From the NCBI RefSeq assembly GCF_001548375.1, contig NZ_AP017295.1, positions 4,002,501-4,066,500 on the forward strand: a stretch of DNA of 64,000 nt, in the 5' to 3' direction. Position 1 is the first letter of the stretch; each line of letters begins with the position of its first letter. Positions 1 to 8,375 of the stretch are shown piece by piece. This DNA comes from Nostoc sp. NIES-3756. GTDB lineage: Bacteria > Cyanobacteriota > Cyanobacteriia > Cyanobacteriales > Nostocaceae. The notes under the pieces were generated by a model that saw only the letters and a program-made list of their open reading frames with translations, searched no databases and was not told the DNA's origin. Position numbers and translations under genes: made by a program.

Positions 1-1467
1 AATTTTGTGCCAGTGTATCAGGAATGGGTGGCTGATTTGGATACACCCGTTTCGGCTTGGTACAAAGTTTGTGCTGGAGAACCTTACAGCTTTTTGCTGG
101 AGTCAGTTGAAGGTGGGGAGAAAATCGGGCGTTATAGTTTGGTAGGGTGTAATCCTTTGTGGGTATTGGAAGTCAGGGGTGACACTACCACCCAAACCCA
201 CCGCGACGGTTCACAGGTTGTGTTTACAGGCGACCCATTTACGGCTTTAGCTGATTGTCTCGCACCATATCAGCCAGTCAAGTTACCCCAACTACCGCCA
301 GGAATTGGTGGTTTATTTGGTTTTTGGGGTTATGAGTTAATTCGTTGGATAGAAGGGCGTGTACCAGTGCATCCTCAAGATGAACGCAACATTCCTGATG
401 GGTTGTGGATGCAGGTAGACCACTTGTTAATATTTGACCAAGTGAAGCGAAAAATTTGGGCTGTAGCCTATGCTGACTTACGTGACCCAAATGTAGATTT
501 AAAAGCAGCGTATCAGCAAGCGTGCGATCGCGTCACTCAGATGGTAAGTAAATTATCTTTGCCTCTGTCGCCACAAAAAACTATTCTGGAATGGACACCC
601 CCAGGAACCCACAAGGCGGGGGAAACACAAGAATATAGCAGCAACTTTACCCGTGGTGAGTTTTGCGCCAACGTCCAAAAAGCTAAGGAATACATCAAAG
701 CTGGGGATATCTTTCAAGTAGTCATTTCCCAACGCCTCTCCACCCAATACACAGGCGACCCTTTCGCGTTGTACCGTTCCCTAAGGCAGATAAATCCTTC
801 GCCTTATATGGCGTATTTTAACTTCCAAGACTGGCAAATCATCGGCTCCAGCCCGGAAGTGATGGTAAAAGCAGAACTGGATGGAGAGGGTGAGGTCGTC
901 GCTACAGTCCGTCCCATTGCGGGAACAAGACCAAGGGGTAAAACAACGAAGGAAGATGCAGACTTAGCCGCAGATTTACTCCAAGACCCCAAAGAAATTG
1001 CCGAACACGTTATGCTGGTTGATTTAGGACGGAATGATTTAGGGCGTGTATGTGCTAGTGGTAGTGTAAAAGTTGATGAATTAATGGTAGTTGAGCGCTA
1101 TTCCCATGTGATGCACATTGTGAGTAATGTGGTAGGGAAATTAGCCAAAGATAAAAGCGCTTGGGATTTGTTGAAGGCTTGTTTTCCTGCGGGGACAGTT
1201 AGCGGCGCACCCAAAATTCGGGCGATGGAAATTATTAATGAATTAGAACCGAGTCGCCGGGGTGTATATTCTGGGGTATATGGTTATTACGATTTTGAAG
1301 GACAATTAAATAGTGCGATCGCTATTCGCACTATGGTAGTTAAAGACCACACCGTAACTGTACAAGCTGGCGCAGGTTTAGTAGCTGATTCTGAACCTGA
1401 AAAGGAATATGAAGAAACCTTGAATAAAGCCAGAGGTTTACTCGTAGCAATTCGTTGTTTGCAGTAA
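1..1467 (+). CDS. trpE: Anthranilate synthase component I, 5'-truncated by window edge
   Basis: TrpE converts chorismate to anthranilate with ammonia from the TrpG glutaminase, the first committed step of tryptophan synthesis. The frame is already open at base 1 (Asn-Phe-Val-Pro before the GTG at 7), so the true start lies upstream and a few N-terminal residues are missing. The N-terminal domain has the LLES and PLWVLEVRG-type segments around which tryptophan feedback sites lie in this family. The C-terminal chorismate-binding domain shows GDIFQVVISQR, PSPYMAYF, the RPIAGTRPRG block, EHVMLVDLGRNDLGRV, FPAGTVSGAPKIRAMEII and QAGAGLVADSEPEKEYEET, all typical of active enzymes. About 486 residues are visible, close to the usual cyanobacterial length. 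No trpG lies downstream in the window. PabB is the alternative, but the intact TrpE-type N-terminal domain favours TrpE. Confidence 0.95.
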   Translation, partial: NFVPVYQEWVADLDTPVSAWYKVCAGEPYSFLLESVEGGEKIGRYSLVGCNPLWVLEVRGDTTTQTHRDGSQVVFTGDPFTALADCLAPYQPVKLPQLPPGIGGLFGFWGYELIRWIEGRVPVHPQDERNIPDGLWMQVDHLLIFDQVKRKIWAVAYADLRDPNVDLKAAYQQACDRVTQMVSKLSLPLSPQKTILEWTPPGTHKAGETQEYSSNFTRGEFCANVQKAKEYIKAGDIFQVVISQRLSTQYTGDPFALYRSLRQINPSPYMAYFNFQDWQIIGSSPEVMVKAELDGEGEVVATVRPIAGTRPRGKTTKEDADLAADLLQDPKEIAEHVMLVDLGRNDLGRVCASGSVKVDELMVVERYSHVMHIVSNVVGKLAKDKSAWDLLKACFPAGTVSGAPKIRAMEIINELEPSRRGVYSGVYGYYDFEGQLNSAIAIRTMVVKDHTVTVQAGAGLVADSEPEKEYEETLNKARGLLVAIRCLQ

Positions 1468-1553
1468 AAATTCACTATAGACTTTTCTCTGTGTCTCTGT
1501 GGTAAGAAATCGGTATGACCTAAGACTATGAGTAATATTTTTATAGAACATAA

Positions 1554-1898
1554 ATCAAGCAAGCAGGAGTAGAAGCAGATGAATGTTACTCTATTGGTGA
1601 GAAGAAAAATATTCCAGATTTAGCCATAGAAGTTATTATCACTAGTGGTAGTATTGACAAGCTAGAAATTTATCGCCGCTTAGGAGTTAGAGAAGTTTGG
1701 GTATAGCAAATAAATAGACTCAAACTTTACCATCTACGGGAAGAAATACCATCTCAGTTTATAGATACTTACGGTTACGAACAGATTACTTGTAGTGAAT
1801 TATTGTCAGAATTGAATATTGCTTTATTAGAAGAATGTGTCCAAATTTCAGACGATATTGAAGCTATTGACCAATTTGAACGAGGTATTATTAGCTAA
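1554..1898 (+). pseudogene. Decayed Uma2-family (DUF820) gene, C-terminal part
   Basis: Reading frame 1554 onward gives a Uma2-like stretch: GVEADECYSIGEK, then PDLAIEV, then YRRLGVREVWV. These match the active-site and core strands of Uma2 PD-(D/E)xK-fold proteins. An in-frame TAG at 1704-1706 interrupts it, after which the same frame continues with INRLKLYHLREE and ends at TAA 1896-1898. The N-terminal half is missing and a stop precedes the region at 1551. With a lost 5' half and an internal stop this is a remnant, not a gene. Two apparently intact Uma2 genes occur elsewhere in the window (2140-2718 and 48583-49203). Confidence 0.7.
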
Positions 1899-1989
1899 AT
1901 TAGTCGATGGTTTTGCGAGTGAGATGCCTATTCGGACAGTTCTAGTTAAAGACAATACTATAAAGTAACACTTGTAATTTTATTGCTTA

Positions 1990-2152
1990 GAGGTTGTTTG
2001 AAAAGTTTTTAGCTGTGATCTTAAGTACTTATTGATCCCCCCTAGCCCCCCTTTTTAAGGGGGGTAAACCTCTTAAAGTCTCCCTTTTTAAGGGGGATTC
2101 AGGGGGATCTAAAACTTTTTGCTACAGATAAGAGGACTTTTAAAACATCCTC
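1990..2152. mobile_element. MITE-like element, family A, copy 1
   Basis: A 163-bp non-coding element with imperfect terminal inverted repeats: left GAGGTTGTTTGAAAAGT, right (reverse complement) GAGGATGTTTTAAAAGT. It is flanked by the 3-bp direct repeat TTA (1987-1989 and 2153-2155). A near-identical copy lies at 4817-4978, and a shorter one with the same ends at 16585-16666. The interior (2034-2109) is a palindrome-rich GATCCCCC...GGGGGATC core. No transposase is encoded, so it would have to be moved in trans. The 3-bp TWA target and GAGG ends resemble IS5-family (IS1031-group) elements, which is inference. Confidence 0.8.
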
Positions 2153-2718
2153 TTAGTTCTACTTGGTTTTAGCCACGTAAATACTTGTGTAACTGTTAAA
2201 TTTAGTTTTAGAAAGTTTGGCACAGGTAATATTTCTTCTCCACTCATCTCTAAAGGCGCTTGTCCTGGCAAAAAGACTAACACTATACGCTCATCTGGAT
2301 CAATTAACCATCCTAATTTAGTACCATATTTTAAGCAGTGAATTATATTTCTAATTACCTTAATCGTACTCTGTTCTGGTGAGAGAATTTCAATTGTCCA
2401 GTCAGGATAAATCCCAAAACTATTTTCAATTTCCCCATTACTATCAAAGGGAATCCTTTCCCAGGTGAAGACACTCACATCAGGAACAATCGAACGTCCA
2501 CCAAACGTACAACGTAATTCAGGAAAGGCTAAAGCAATTTCTGGTTCTTCAGCTACTTGATTAACTGCGTTACAAAGTTTTAATTGTAGTCGGGAATGTT
2601 TGCCTTGTGGCATCGGTTTCTGGTATATATAACCATCAATAAATTCACTAGCAGGTTTGGTTTCTGGTAGTTTGAGAAACTCTACTAAGGTAATAGATTT
2701 GTGCAGCGTCGTTGTCAT
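2140..2718 (-). CDS. Uma2-family (DUF820) predicted nuclease-fold protein
   Basis: A 192-residue member of the Uma2/DUF820 family, a PD-(D/E)xK-like fold greatly expanded in cyanobacteria and of unproven function. Visible family marks are an N-terminal LVEFLKLPETKPASEFIDG segment, PDVSVF near residue 98, and PDWTIEILSPEQST near 122, which carries the family's D...E pattern. These are followed by the YGTKLGWLIDPDERIVLVF strands. The usual cyanobacterial tail is changed: the last codons (Arg-Met-Phe-stop) come from the terminal repeat of the MITE-like element at 1990-2152, so the insertion supplies the stop. The gene stands alone with an AT-rich upstream region. Assignment to the family is fairly firm; biochemical activity is unknown. 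Confidence 0.8.
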   Translation of the reverse strand: MTTTLHKSITLVEFLKLPETKPASEFIDGYIYQKPMPQGKHSRLQLKLCNAVNQVAEEPEIALAFPELRCTFGGRSIVPDVSVFTWERIPFDSNGEIENSFGIYPDWTIEILSPEQSTIKVIRNIIHCLKYGTKLGWLIDPDERIVLVFLPGQAPLEMSGEEILPVPNFLKLNLTVTQVFTWLKPSRTKRMF

Positions 2719-2852
2719 AGCTGTGCAAATGCCATATTTAGTTAAAATTTTAACATTTTTTAATTTTGTATTTTAGCAATCAATCTTGTTTTCCTTGATT
2801 TTTCTAGCCAACACAGATAGTTTATTTTTAGTAAGCGATCGCTAGTATTCCC

Positions 2853-4742
2853 TTAACTATTTGGATAGACATGGCGTATTTCAAAGCGGCTTTGTTCCCA
2901 CAGAGGTAGTAATGCTTGCTTGGCTGCGTTTAACTGGGCTTGGGAGAAACTTATTTTGCCATGTTGGATAATCCAAATAAATATGCGAGTGATTAAAACT
3001 GCATTAAAGCTACTCTCATACTGATAATTATTGATTCTACCTACTTGAGCATCTAAATAATAGATTACATCTTTAAAATTCCATTTTTGGAAGTTACTTT
3101 TGATGCCGTCTTTTGTATTGTTAGCTTCAATTAAAGATAAGTTACGGATGATATAGTCCATTCCTTCTATTGATGAATCTGTATTCCGTACTAAATTCGT
3201 AAATGCTCGATAATATGCTCTTAATAATGTAGATAAAATATTTTTTGTATAATCTTCTAGCCAAGATTGTATATCTGTAAGATATATAATTAACTCTTTG
3301 ATATCATGAATCTCTATGATTGGACTACGCTCGTTACTATTAACTACTATATTATTTAATAATTCTTCCTCAGATAGAGAGTATTGATGAGAGTAGTAAT
3401 CAACAACTTTAGGAATAAATTGGTTTAATAACCATTGTTGAGTATATTTGGCTGTCCAAGTTCCGCGCGGGCCTATGTTTTGTTGCCATGTATTCAATTC
3501 ACCTTTGTCTAAAGATTGTAGGTGAACATCATTTATTTCATAAATTACATTAATTGTGCCGTTGGGTAATATGGATAAATAATTGACTGGTTTGGGTAAA
3601 ATAAAAGCATGATCCCGTATACCCCGACTAATACGAATGGATATATCTTCTTGCTGAAATAAATGCCATTCTGATTTGCCCTGTGCATAGTTGAACTCGT
3701 TAGCAAAATTGTACATTAACTGCCATAGTTTGGCATCAACAGAAAATAAATTGATTCCCCGCACATCTAAGAATTGGATAAATTCAAAATCCCAAGTTTC
3801 TAAGACATCTTCAAAGTTAATAATTGCTTTTTTATATTCTTGACAGACTACATCAATACATAAACATAAGTCCGCTGTTTCTAAGTCTGATAAAATTACT
3901 GTAATTTGCCCTAGATTTACTTCAAAAGCATTATCATCTAATTGCTTAAGAAAACTTCGACACCCCCATTCAGGACGGGTGTTTAGTCCTGTCATTAGTT
4001 TTCCTAAAATATACTGATGATTTAGACTAACTTTTAGTCCTCTTAAAATAACGCTACTAAATTGAATTTGGCAATTACCTTCCCCTAAAGCTTTAGGTAA
4101 GTTGCATTCTATGACTACTTTCGGCTTAACAACAGTCAGGCGATTGCCTTCTCTAAAAGTAGCAGGTCTAAAATCAGTATTGGCAACAATTTCTTGTAAG
4201 TTATAGCGTCTTAATGATTTTTCAATTAGGCTATATTGGGTATATTTTAAAATATTAGCTGTATTTTTATCTATGTCTTTAACTGCATTAAAGTTGAAAT
4301 TATTATAGAAATCAGTCGCTATACTAGCGTTTTTTAAAGAATCAACGCTCTTATCAAAAATTAATTCTTCTTTATGATAAATAAAATGTTTAAAAACTTT
4401 TACATGATAACCATTAGTCACTAGAAAAAATAATGGCTTTAAATAGGTACTATAAAACCTTGCCCGTTCTATAGCTTCTAAGAAATCATGAGAATTAGGT
4501 TCTATATAAATAGCAATAATTAGGGACGTTTCGGCATTTTGTTTTATAACCTCGGCATGAGAATAATAAATATAAATACTTTCAATGTTTTTAGTATAGG
4601 AACCACAACTCTCTGGGTAAGAGAGATAGCGAAACATGGGTACTATAAAATTTATCTCTAAATCATCCTTATTTTTTAAAAGACGATAATCAAAAGACTG
4701 TATCCATTTAATAAATTGTCTATTTTCATTAGACATTGACAT
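2853..4742 (-). CDS. Orphan protein with HsdR-N-like N-terminal domain
   Basis: A 629-residue protein of unknown function. The first ~150 residues resemble the N-terminal domain of type I restriction HsdR subunits and stand-alone type I restriction N-terminal proteins. The shared pattern is DLEINFIVPMFRYL, a strand IIAIYIEP, FLEAIERARFYS, then PLFFLVTNGYHVKVF. In nuclease-active members the strand ends in ExK; here it reads Glu-Pro-Asn, so the catalytic lysine seems lost. The remaining ~480 residues match no domain I recognise and contain many aromatic and acidic residues. There are no hsdM or hsdS genes, no helicase motifs and no membrane segments. It ends 3' in AT-rich spacer and starts beside a heptamer repeat tract. 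It could be a decayed defence gene or an adapted binding protein. Confidence 0.6.
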   Translation of the reverse strand: MSMSNENRQFIKWIQSFDYRLLKNKDDLEINFIVPMFRYLSYPESCGSYTKNIESIYIYYSHAEVIKQNAETSLIIAIYIEPNSHDFLEAIERARFYSTYLKPLFFLVTNGYHVKVFKHFIYHKEELIFDKSVDSLKNASIATDFYNNFNFNAVKDIDKNTANILKYTQYSLIEKSLRRYNLQEIVANTDFRPATFREGNRLTVVKPKVVIECNLPKALGEGNCQIQFSSVILRGLKVSLNHQYILGKLMTGLNTRPEWGCRSFLKQLDDNAFEVNLGQITVILSDLETADLCLCIDVVCQEYKKAIINFEDVLETWDFEFIQFLDVRGINLFSVDAKLWQLMYNFANEFNYAQGKSEWHLFQQEDISIRISRGIRDHAFILPKPVNYLSILPNGTINVIYEINDVHLQSLDKGELNTWQQNIGPRGTWTAKYTQQWLLNQFIPKVVDYYSHQYSLSEEELLNNIVVNSNERSPIIEIHDIKELIIYLTDIQSWLEDYTKNILSTLLRAYYRAFTNLVRNTDSSIEGMDYIIRNLSLIEANNTKDGIKSNFQKWNFKDVIYYLDAQVGRINNYQYESSFNAVLITRIFIWIIQHGKISFSQAQLNAAKQALLPLWEQSRFEIRHVYPNS

Positions 4743-4753
4743 TAGAATAATTT

Positions 4754-4794
4754 GTAATTCGTAATTCGTAATTCGTAATTCGTAATTCGTAATT
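4754..4794. repeat. Short tandem repeat (GTAATTC)n
   Basis: Five perfect copies of the heptamer GTAATTC plus GTAATT. This is the class of short tandemly repeated sequences well known in Nostoc-type genomes. It lies just upstream of the gene starting at 4742. Confidence 0.95.
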
Positions 4795-4816
4795 AATTTA
4801 TAGAGTGGGTTTTTAA

Positions 4817-4978
4817 GAGGTTGTTTGAAAAGTTTTTAGCTGTGATCTTAAGTACTTATTGATCCCCCCTAGCCCCCCTTTTTAAGGGGGGTAAACCTCT
4901 TAAAGTCCCCTTTTTAAGGGGGATTCAGGGGGATCTAAAACTTTTTGCTACAGATAAGAGGACTTTTAAAACATCCTC
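4817..4978. mobile_element. MITE-like element, family A, copy 2
   Basis: A 162-bp element nearly identical to the one at 1990-2152, differing by about one base in the core (TCCCC against TCTCCC). Its ends are GAGGTTGTTTGAAAAGT and, reversed, GAGGATGTTTTAAAAGT. A TAA duplication flanks it (4814-4816 and 4979-4981). The palindromic core lies at 4861-4935. The high identity of the two copies suggests recent movement or gene conversion. The 4743-5096 spacer holds this element, the heptamer repeat and the terminator at 5039, and nothing else recognisable. Confidence 0.85.
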
Positions 4979-5038
4979 TAAGGACTAAATTGTTCCTCAA
5001 TATATAGTTAAATTGAGTATTTTAGTAAAAATTGATAA

Positions 5039-5059
5039 AGGCACAGCCTAACTGTGCCT
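5039..5059 (-). terminator. Hairpin downstream of purQ
   Basis: A perfect 8-bp stem AGGCACAG/CTGTGCCT with a 5-base loop, followed on the minus strand by a T-rich run (TTTATCAATTTTT). It lies about 40 bases past the purQ stop and fits a factor-independent terminator for the purS-purQ unit. Confidence 0.65.
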
Positions 5060-5096
5060 CTATCTTGTGTAAATATGATGGGTGCGTAGGTTAACA

Positions 5097-5771
5097 TTAC
5101 GCCAACGCCACCACCTTTTCCAGCAACCCTTGGAATAACTTTAATCCATCGTTACTGCCAAGCACAGGGTCAGAGGCTCTTTCTGGGTGTGGCATCATCC
5201 CTAAAACATTGCCTTTGCGATCGCAAATCCCGGCTATGTTATTTAGGGAACCGTTGGGGTTTTCACCCGCATAACGGAACACCACCTGCCCATTATCTTC
5301 AATCTGGGATAAAGTAGCCTCATCCGCATAAAATCTGCCTTCGCCGTGGGCAATTGGCAGGGTGATGACTTCGCTAGGGTTGTAAGCTTGAGTCCAAGGG
5401 TTACTTGTAGTCTCAACCTTGAGAGGGACGCGATCGCAAATAAAATGCAAATCTCGATTTCTCGTTAATGCCCCAGGTAACAATCCGGTTTCAGTTAATA
5501 CCTGAAAACCATTACAAATACCCAGCACTAACTTACCCTTTTGCGCGTGTTCTACCACCTGCTGCATCACAGGCGAGAACCTGGCGATCGCACCACAGCG
5601 CAAATAGTCACCGTAGCTAAAACCACCAGGGATAATCACCACATCCAAATCGGCAATATCAGTGTCTTGATGCCAAACCATGCGAGTTGGTTGCCCTAGC
5701 AAATCTCTAGTGACATAAGCAACATCGCGATCGCAATTAGAACCCGGAAATACAACAACACCAAATTTCAT
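5097..5771 (-). CDS. purQ: Phosphoribosylformylglycinamidine synthase glutaminase subunit
   Basis: PurQ hydrolyses glutamine and passes ammonia to PurL for FGAM formation in de novo purine synthesis. The 224-residue class I amidotransferase has the nucleophile Cys86 in GICNGFQ and the catalytic pair His195/Glu197 in MMPHPERA. The N-terminal [12 protein letters not shown] and the [14 protein letters not shown] block are PurQ signatures. Length is normal for the small-subunit type that works with PurS and a short PurL. purS lies immediately upstream on the same strand (about 80 bases), a standard cyanobacterial arrangement, with a heptamer (CATTAGT)n repeat in the gap. purL is not in the window. 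Confidence 0.97.
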   Translation of the reverse strand: MKFGVVVFPGSNCDRDVAYVTRDLLGQPTRMVWHQDTDIADLDVVIIPGGFSYGDYLRCGAIARFSPVMQQVVEHAQKGKLVLGICNGFQVLTETGLLPGALTRNRDLHFICDRVPLKVETTSNPWTQAYNPSEVITLPIAHGEGRFYADEATLSQIEDNGQVVFRYAGENPNGSLNNIAGICDRKGNVLGMMPHPERASDPVLGSNDGLKLFQGLLEKVVALA

Positions 5772-5849
5772 AAATTAGTCATTAGTCATTAGTTCATAGA
5801 AAGGGAAAAAGCAAAAACTTCTCCCTCATCTTCCCCTACTCCCCACTCC

Positions 5850-6128
5850 CTAAAATACTCCCGTCTGGGTTTCGACTTCAATCAAATCATAGCGGTAATT
5901 TTCGATTACGGGATTGGATAACATTTGGTCACAAATGCGGTCTAAATCTTCATGAGCCTTGGTTTTATCGTTGGTGGTGATGGTGAGTTCTATATACTTA
6001 CCGATGCGTACATTTTCTACGTTATCGTATCCCATTTGTTGCAGGCCGGATTGTACAGCCACGCCGGCTGGGTCTAAAACTGAAGGACGTAGCGTCACGA
6101 AAATTTTGGCTAGATACTTGGTTTGCAC
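5850..6128 (-). CDS. purS: Phosphoribosylformylglycinamidine synthase subunit PurS
   Basis: PurS is the small structural subunit that bridges PurQ and PurL and helps channel ammonia in FGAM synthase. The 92-residue protein shows the family pattern YLAKIFVTLRPSVLDPAGVAVQ, then GLQQMGYDNVENVRIGKYIEL and the C-terminal NPVIENYRYDLIE. It leads the purS-purQ pair on the minus strand. The region between it and the divergent zur gene (6129-6272) would hold both promoters and is AT-rich. Confidence 0.95.
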   Translation of the reverse strand: MQTKYLAKIFVTLRPSVLDPAGVAVQSGLQQMGYDNVENVRIGKYIELTITTNDKTKAHEDLDRICDQMLSNPVIENYRYDLIEVETQTGVF

Positions 6129-6272
6129 GGGATTTTGCTGAAAGCTGCGATCGCTATACTATAACTTTCTGTTCCAACTGAGTAAAAATAAGTTAATCAA
6201 GACGTTAAAGTTAATTTATTAATTAGGCAGCATCAAAGCTTCTAATCCAGTGGCATATTTACACAATATTCT

Positions 6273-6677
6273 ATGAGAGCCATCCGCACCCGCAGCCAAG
6301 AACGCATTTTAAACTTGTTGCAAACCATTAAGCAAGGCATTTCTGCCCAAGATATTTATGTCGAACTCCGTAACCGCAATCAGAGTATGGGGTTAGCAAC
6401 AGTTTACCGCTCATTGGAAGCGTTAAAACTAGAGGGCTTAGTTCAGGTGCGGACTTTAGCTAATGGGGAAGCCCTCTACAGCCTAGCGCAGCAAGATAAA
6501 CACCATCTCACTTGTTTACAATGTGGTGCATCAATTCCCATTCATCAATGCCCTGTTCACGATTTGGAAGATCAGTTACAAACTGCCCATAAGTTTAAGA
6601 TTTTTTACCACACTCTAGAATTTTTCGGTTTATGTGGTAGTTGCCAAGTAGAGCAAACAAGTGAGATTAGTCAATAG
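6273..6677 (+). CDS. zur: Fur-family metalloregulator, Zur (FurB) type
   Basis: A 134-residue Fur-family repressor. The winged-helix part includes ISAQDIYVELRNRNQSMGLATVYRSLEALKLEGLV, where the recognition helix lies. The C-terminal half has two CxxC pairs, Cys81/Cys84 (CLQCG) and Cys121/Cys124 (CGSC), which form the structural zinc site in this family, and His77-His78 beside the first pair. It lacks the HHHHH stretch of FurA and keeps the CxxC motifs that the cyanobacterial PerR/FurC group has lost, so Zur/FurB is the best fit. It would repress zinc-uptake genes when zinc is bound. It stands alone, divergent from purS and convergent with the SPFH gene. Confidence 0.8.
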   Translation: MRAIRTRSQERILNLLQTIKQGISAQDIYVELRNRNQSMGLATVYRSLEALKLEGLVQVRTLANGEALYSLAQQDKHHLTCLQCGASIPIHQCPVHDLEDQLQTAHKFKIFYHTLEFFGLCGSCQVEQTSEISQ

Positions 6678-6684
6678 TCAGTAC

Positions 6685-7665
6685 TTAGAATCCTGCGCTT
6701 TGACCATTAACTGCGGACTGTGGACTATCAGAAACTATCGAACGGATACCTTCTAGAGTTGCGGGGATGCTGCGGGGATCGATGAACATGACTTTGCTGC
6801 TATCGCTCTTACCGATGGTGGAACCCATATCTAGATAGCCTAAAGCCAACAGCACTTCTAATGCGGCGCTGGCGGTGGAATTTGAGTCGATTTTTTGGGC
6901 TATAATTTCTGCGGATTCTGCGATCGCCTGAGCTTTGAGAACTTGCTGCTGACGTTCAGCTTGGGCTTTGAGGACTATAGCTTTTTGTTCTGCTTCTGCT
7001 TGTAAGATTACAGACTTTTGCCGGGCTTCTGCATCTAAGATTTGCGCTTCGGCTTTACCTCTGGCAGAATTAACGGCTGCTTCCCGTTCACCTTCAGAAT
7101 TTAAAATTGCTGCCCTTCTGCGTCTTTCTGCGGACATTTGCAATTCCATCGATTCCCGCACTGCTTGGGAGGGGATAATATCTCGCAGTTCTACCCGTGT
7201 CACCTTCACACCCCAAGGGTCGGTAGCAATGTCTAGATCCCGTAACAAAAGTTCATTAATTTGGGAACGAGCGGTAAAGGTTTGGTCTAACTCCAACTGT
7301 CCCATTTCCGAGCGAATTTGCGTAAGTACCAAGTTCACCATTGCCGACTGGAGATTTTCTACTTTGTACCAAGCTTTTTCCATATCGACAATTCGCCAGT
7401 AAACCACCGCGTCTACTTCAATACCTACGTTGTCACGGGTAATACATTTTTGGGGTGGAATATCTAAAACCTTTTCGCGGATAGTTCCTTGGTAAACTGT
7501 TTTATCGATAAAAGGAATGACAAAATTTAGCCCTGGTTCTAGCTTTTTGTTATAGCTACCCAATCTTTCTACTAAAGCTTCATTACCTTGACTAACAACT
7601 CTCACAGATCCCGCCACAGCAGAACCACCAAGCGCCAAAACGATGAGTAAAAATAACTGATCCAT
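6685..7665 (-). CDS. SPFH/Band 7 (stomatin-like, QmcA type) membrane protein
   Basis: A 326-residue SPFH-domain protein. An N-terminal hydrophobic segment (about residues 1-20) anchors it. The SPFH core follows with [58 protein letters not shown] and [18 protein letters not shown] long alanine/glutamate-rich coiled coil (about 170-260) precedes the C-terminal [13 protein letters not shown] motif of this subfamily. Such proteins oligomerise into membrane microdomain scaffolds. The start is supported by an AGGAG seven bases upstream of the ATG. An NfeD-type gene lies 30 bases upstream on the same strand, the usual partner. Substrate or partner proteins cannot be read from sequence. Confidence 0.9.
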   Translation of the reverse strand: MDQLFLLIVLALGGSAVAGSVRVVSQGNEALVERLGSYNKKLEPGLNFVIPFIDKTVYQGTIREKVLDIPPQKCITRDNVGIEVDAVVYWRIVDMEKAWYKVENLQSAMVNLVLTQIRSEMGQLELDQTFTARSQINELLLRDLDIATDPWGVKVTRVELRDIIPSQAVRESMELQMSAERRRRAAILNSEGEREAAVNSARGKAEAQILDAEARQKSVILQAEAEQKAIVLKAQAERQQQVLKAQAIAESAEIIAQKIDSNSTASAALEVLLALGYLDMGSTIGKSDSSKVMFIDPRSIPATLEGIRSIVSDSPQSAVNGQSAGF

Positions 7666-7695
7666 AATACATCTCCTAATATCACATAGTTATAA

Positions 7696-8133
7696 TTAAT
7701 GGCTAAAACCCAACAAATTTTCTGGCATCACAATTAATGTTGTTCCTTCTCGCCTAACTACATAAACCCTTTGATGAGGGGGAACAGCGATTTTCTCGTC
7801 ATCACATTTTGCCCGCCAAGAATTGCCTTCGTATAGAACTCTTCCTGCTTGCCCAGGCAGAATTTCTGTTAAAGTTTCTGCCACAACTGCATCCCGAATT
7901 TTTGACTTACGCCGTTGTGGTTGCAAAAATCGCCGAGAAAGCAAAATCAAACTGGTGGAAAGAAACAACCAAGCTACAACTTGCAACCATAAAGGCAAGC
8001 CAAATTGAGATAGTAACGCCACAATTAAGGCGCTAATTCCCATCATGAAGGCGACAAAAGCCGATGGTAAAAACAATTCTGTTAAACAAAGAACTGCTCC
8101 ACCGATGAGCCAGATTAAAGTAAACGTTGGCAT
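7696..8133 (-). CDS. NfeD-family membrane protein
   Basis: A 145-residue NfeD-like protein. The N-terminal half holds about three hydrophobic segments (FTLIWLIGGAVLCLTELF, FVAFMMGISALIVALL, LWLQVVAWLFLSTSLILL). The C-terminal OB-fold-like soluble domain contains GQAGRVLYEGNSWRAKC and VYVVRREGTTLIVMPE, which are family marks. NfeD proteins pair with SPFH/stomatin proteins, and the partner follows 30 bases downstream. This is the short form without the N-terminal ClpP-like protease domain. Confidence 0.88.
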   Translation of the reverse strand: MPTFTLIWLIGGAVLCLTELFLPSAFVAFMMGISALIVALLSQFGLPLWLQVVAWLFLSTSLILLSRRFLQPQRRKSKIRDAVVAETLTEILPGQAGRVLYEGNSWRAKCDDEKIAVPPHQRVYVVRREGTTLIVMPENLLGFSH

Positions 8134-8375
8134 AGCGCCATCCTAGACACTACATTCAAACAAGAATTTCTTAATATCTCAAGATTAAATACACACACTC
8201 ACTAACGGCTTCCAGAAAGGGGAATTTAGTCTTTTGTTCCCAAAAATATTGATTAAAATCAGTAACAATGTGTAACCACTGGTACACAAAACCAGTTTAT
8301 TCTAGCCTTCAAGCCTTTGACAGCTAAAGTTAATCGAACTTCACGAGTTAATTTAATTTTAAAATTTATACCTAT

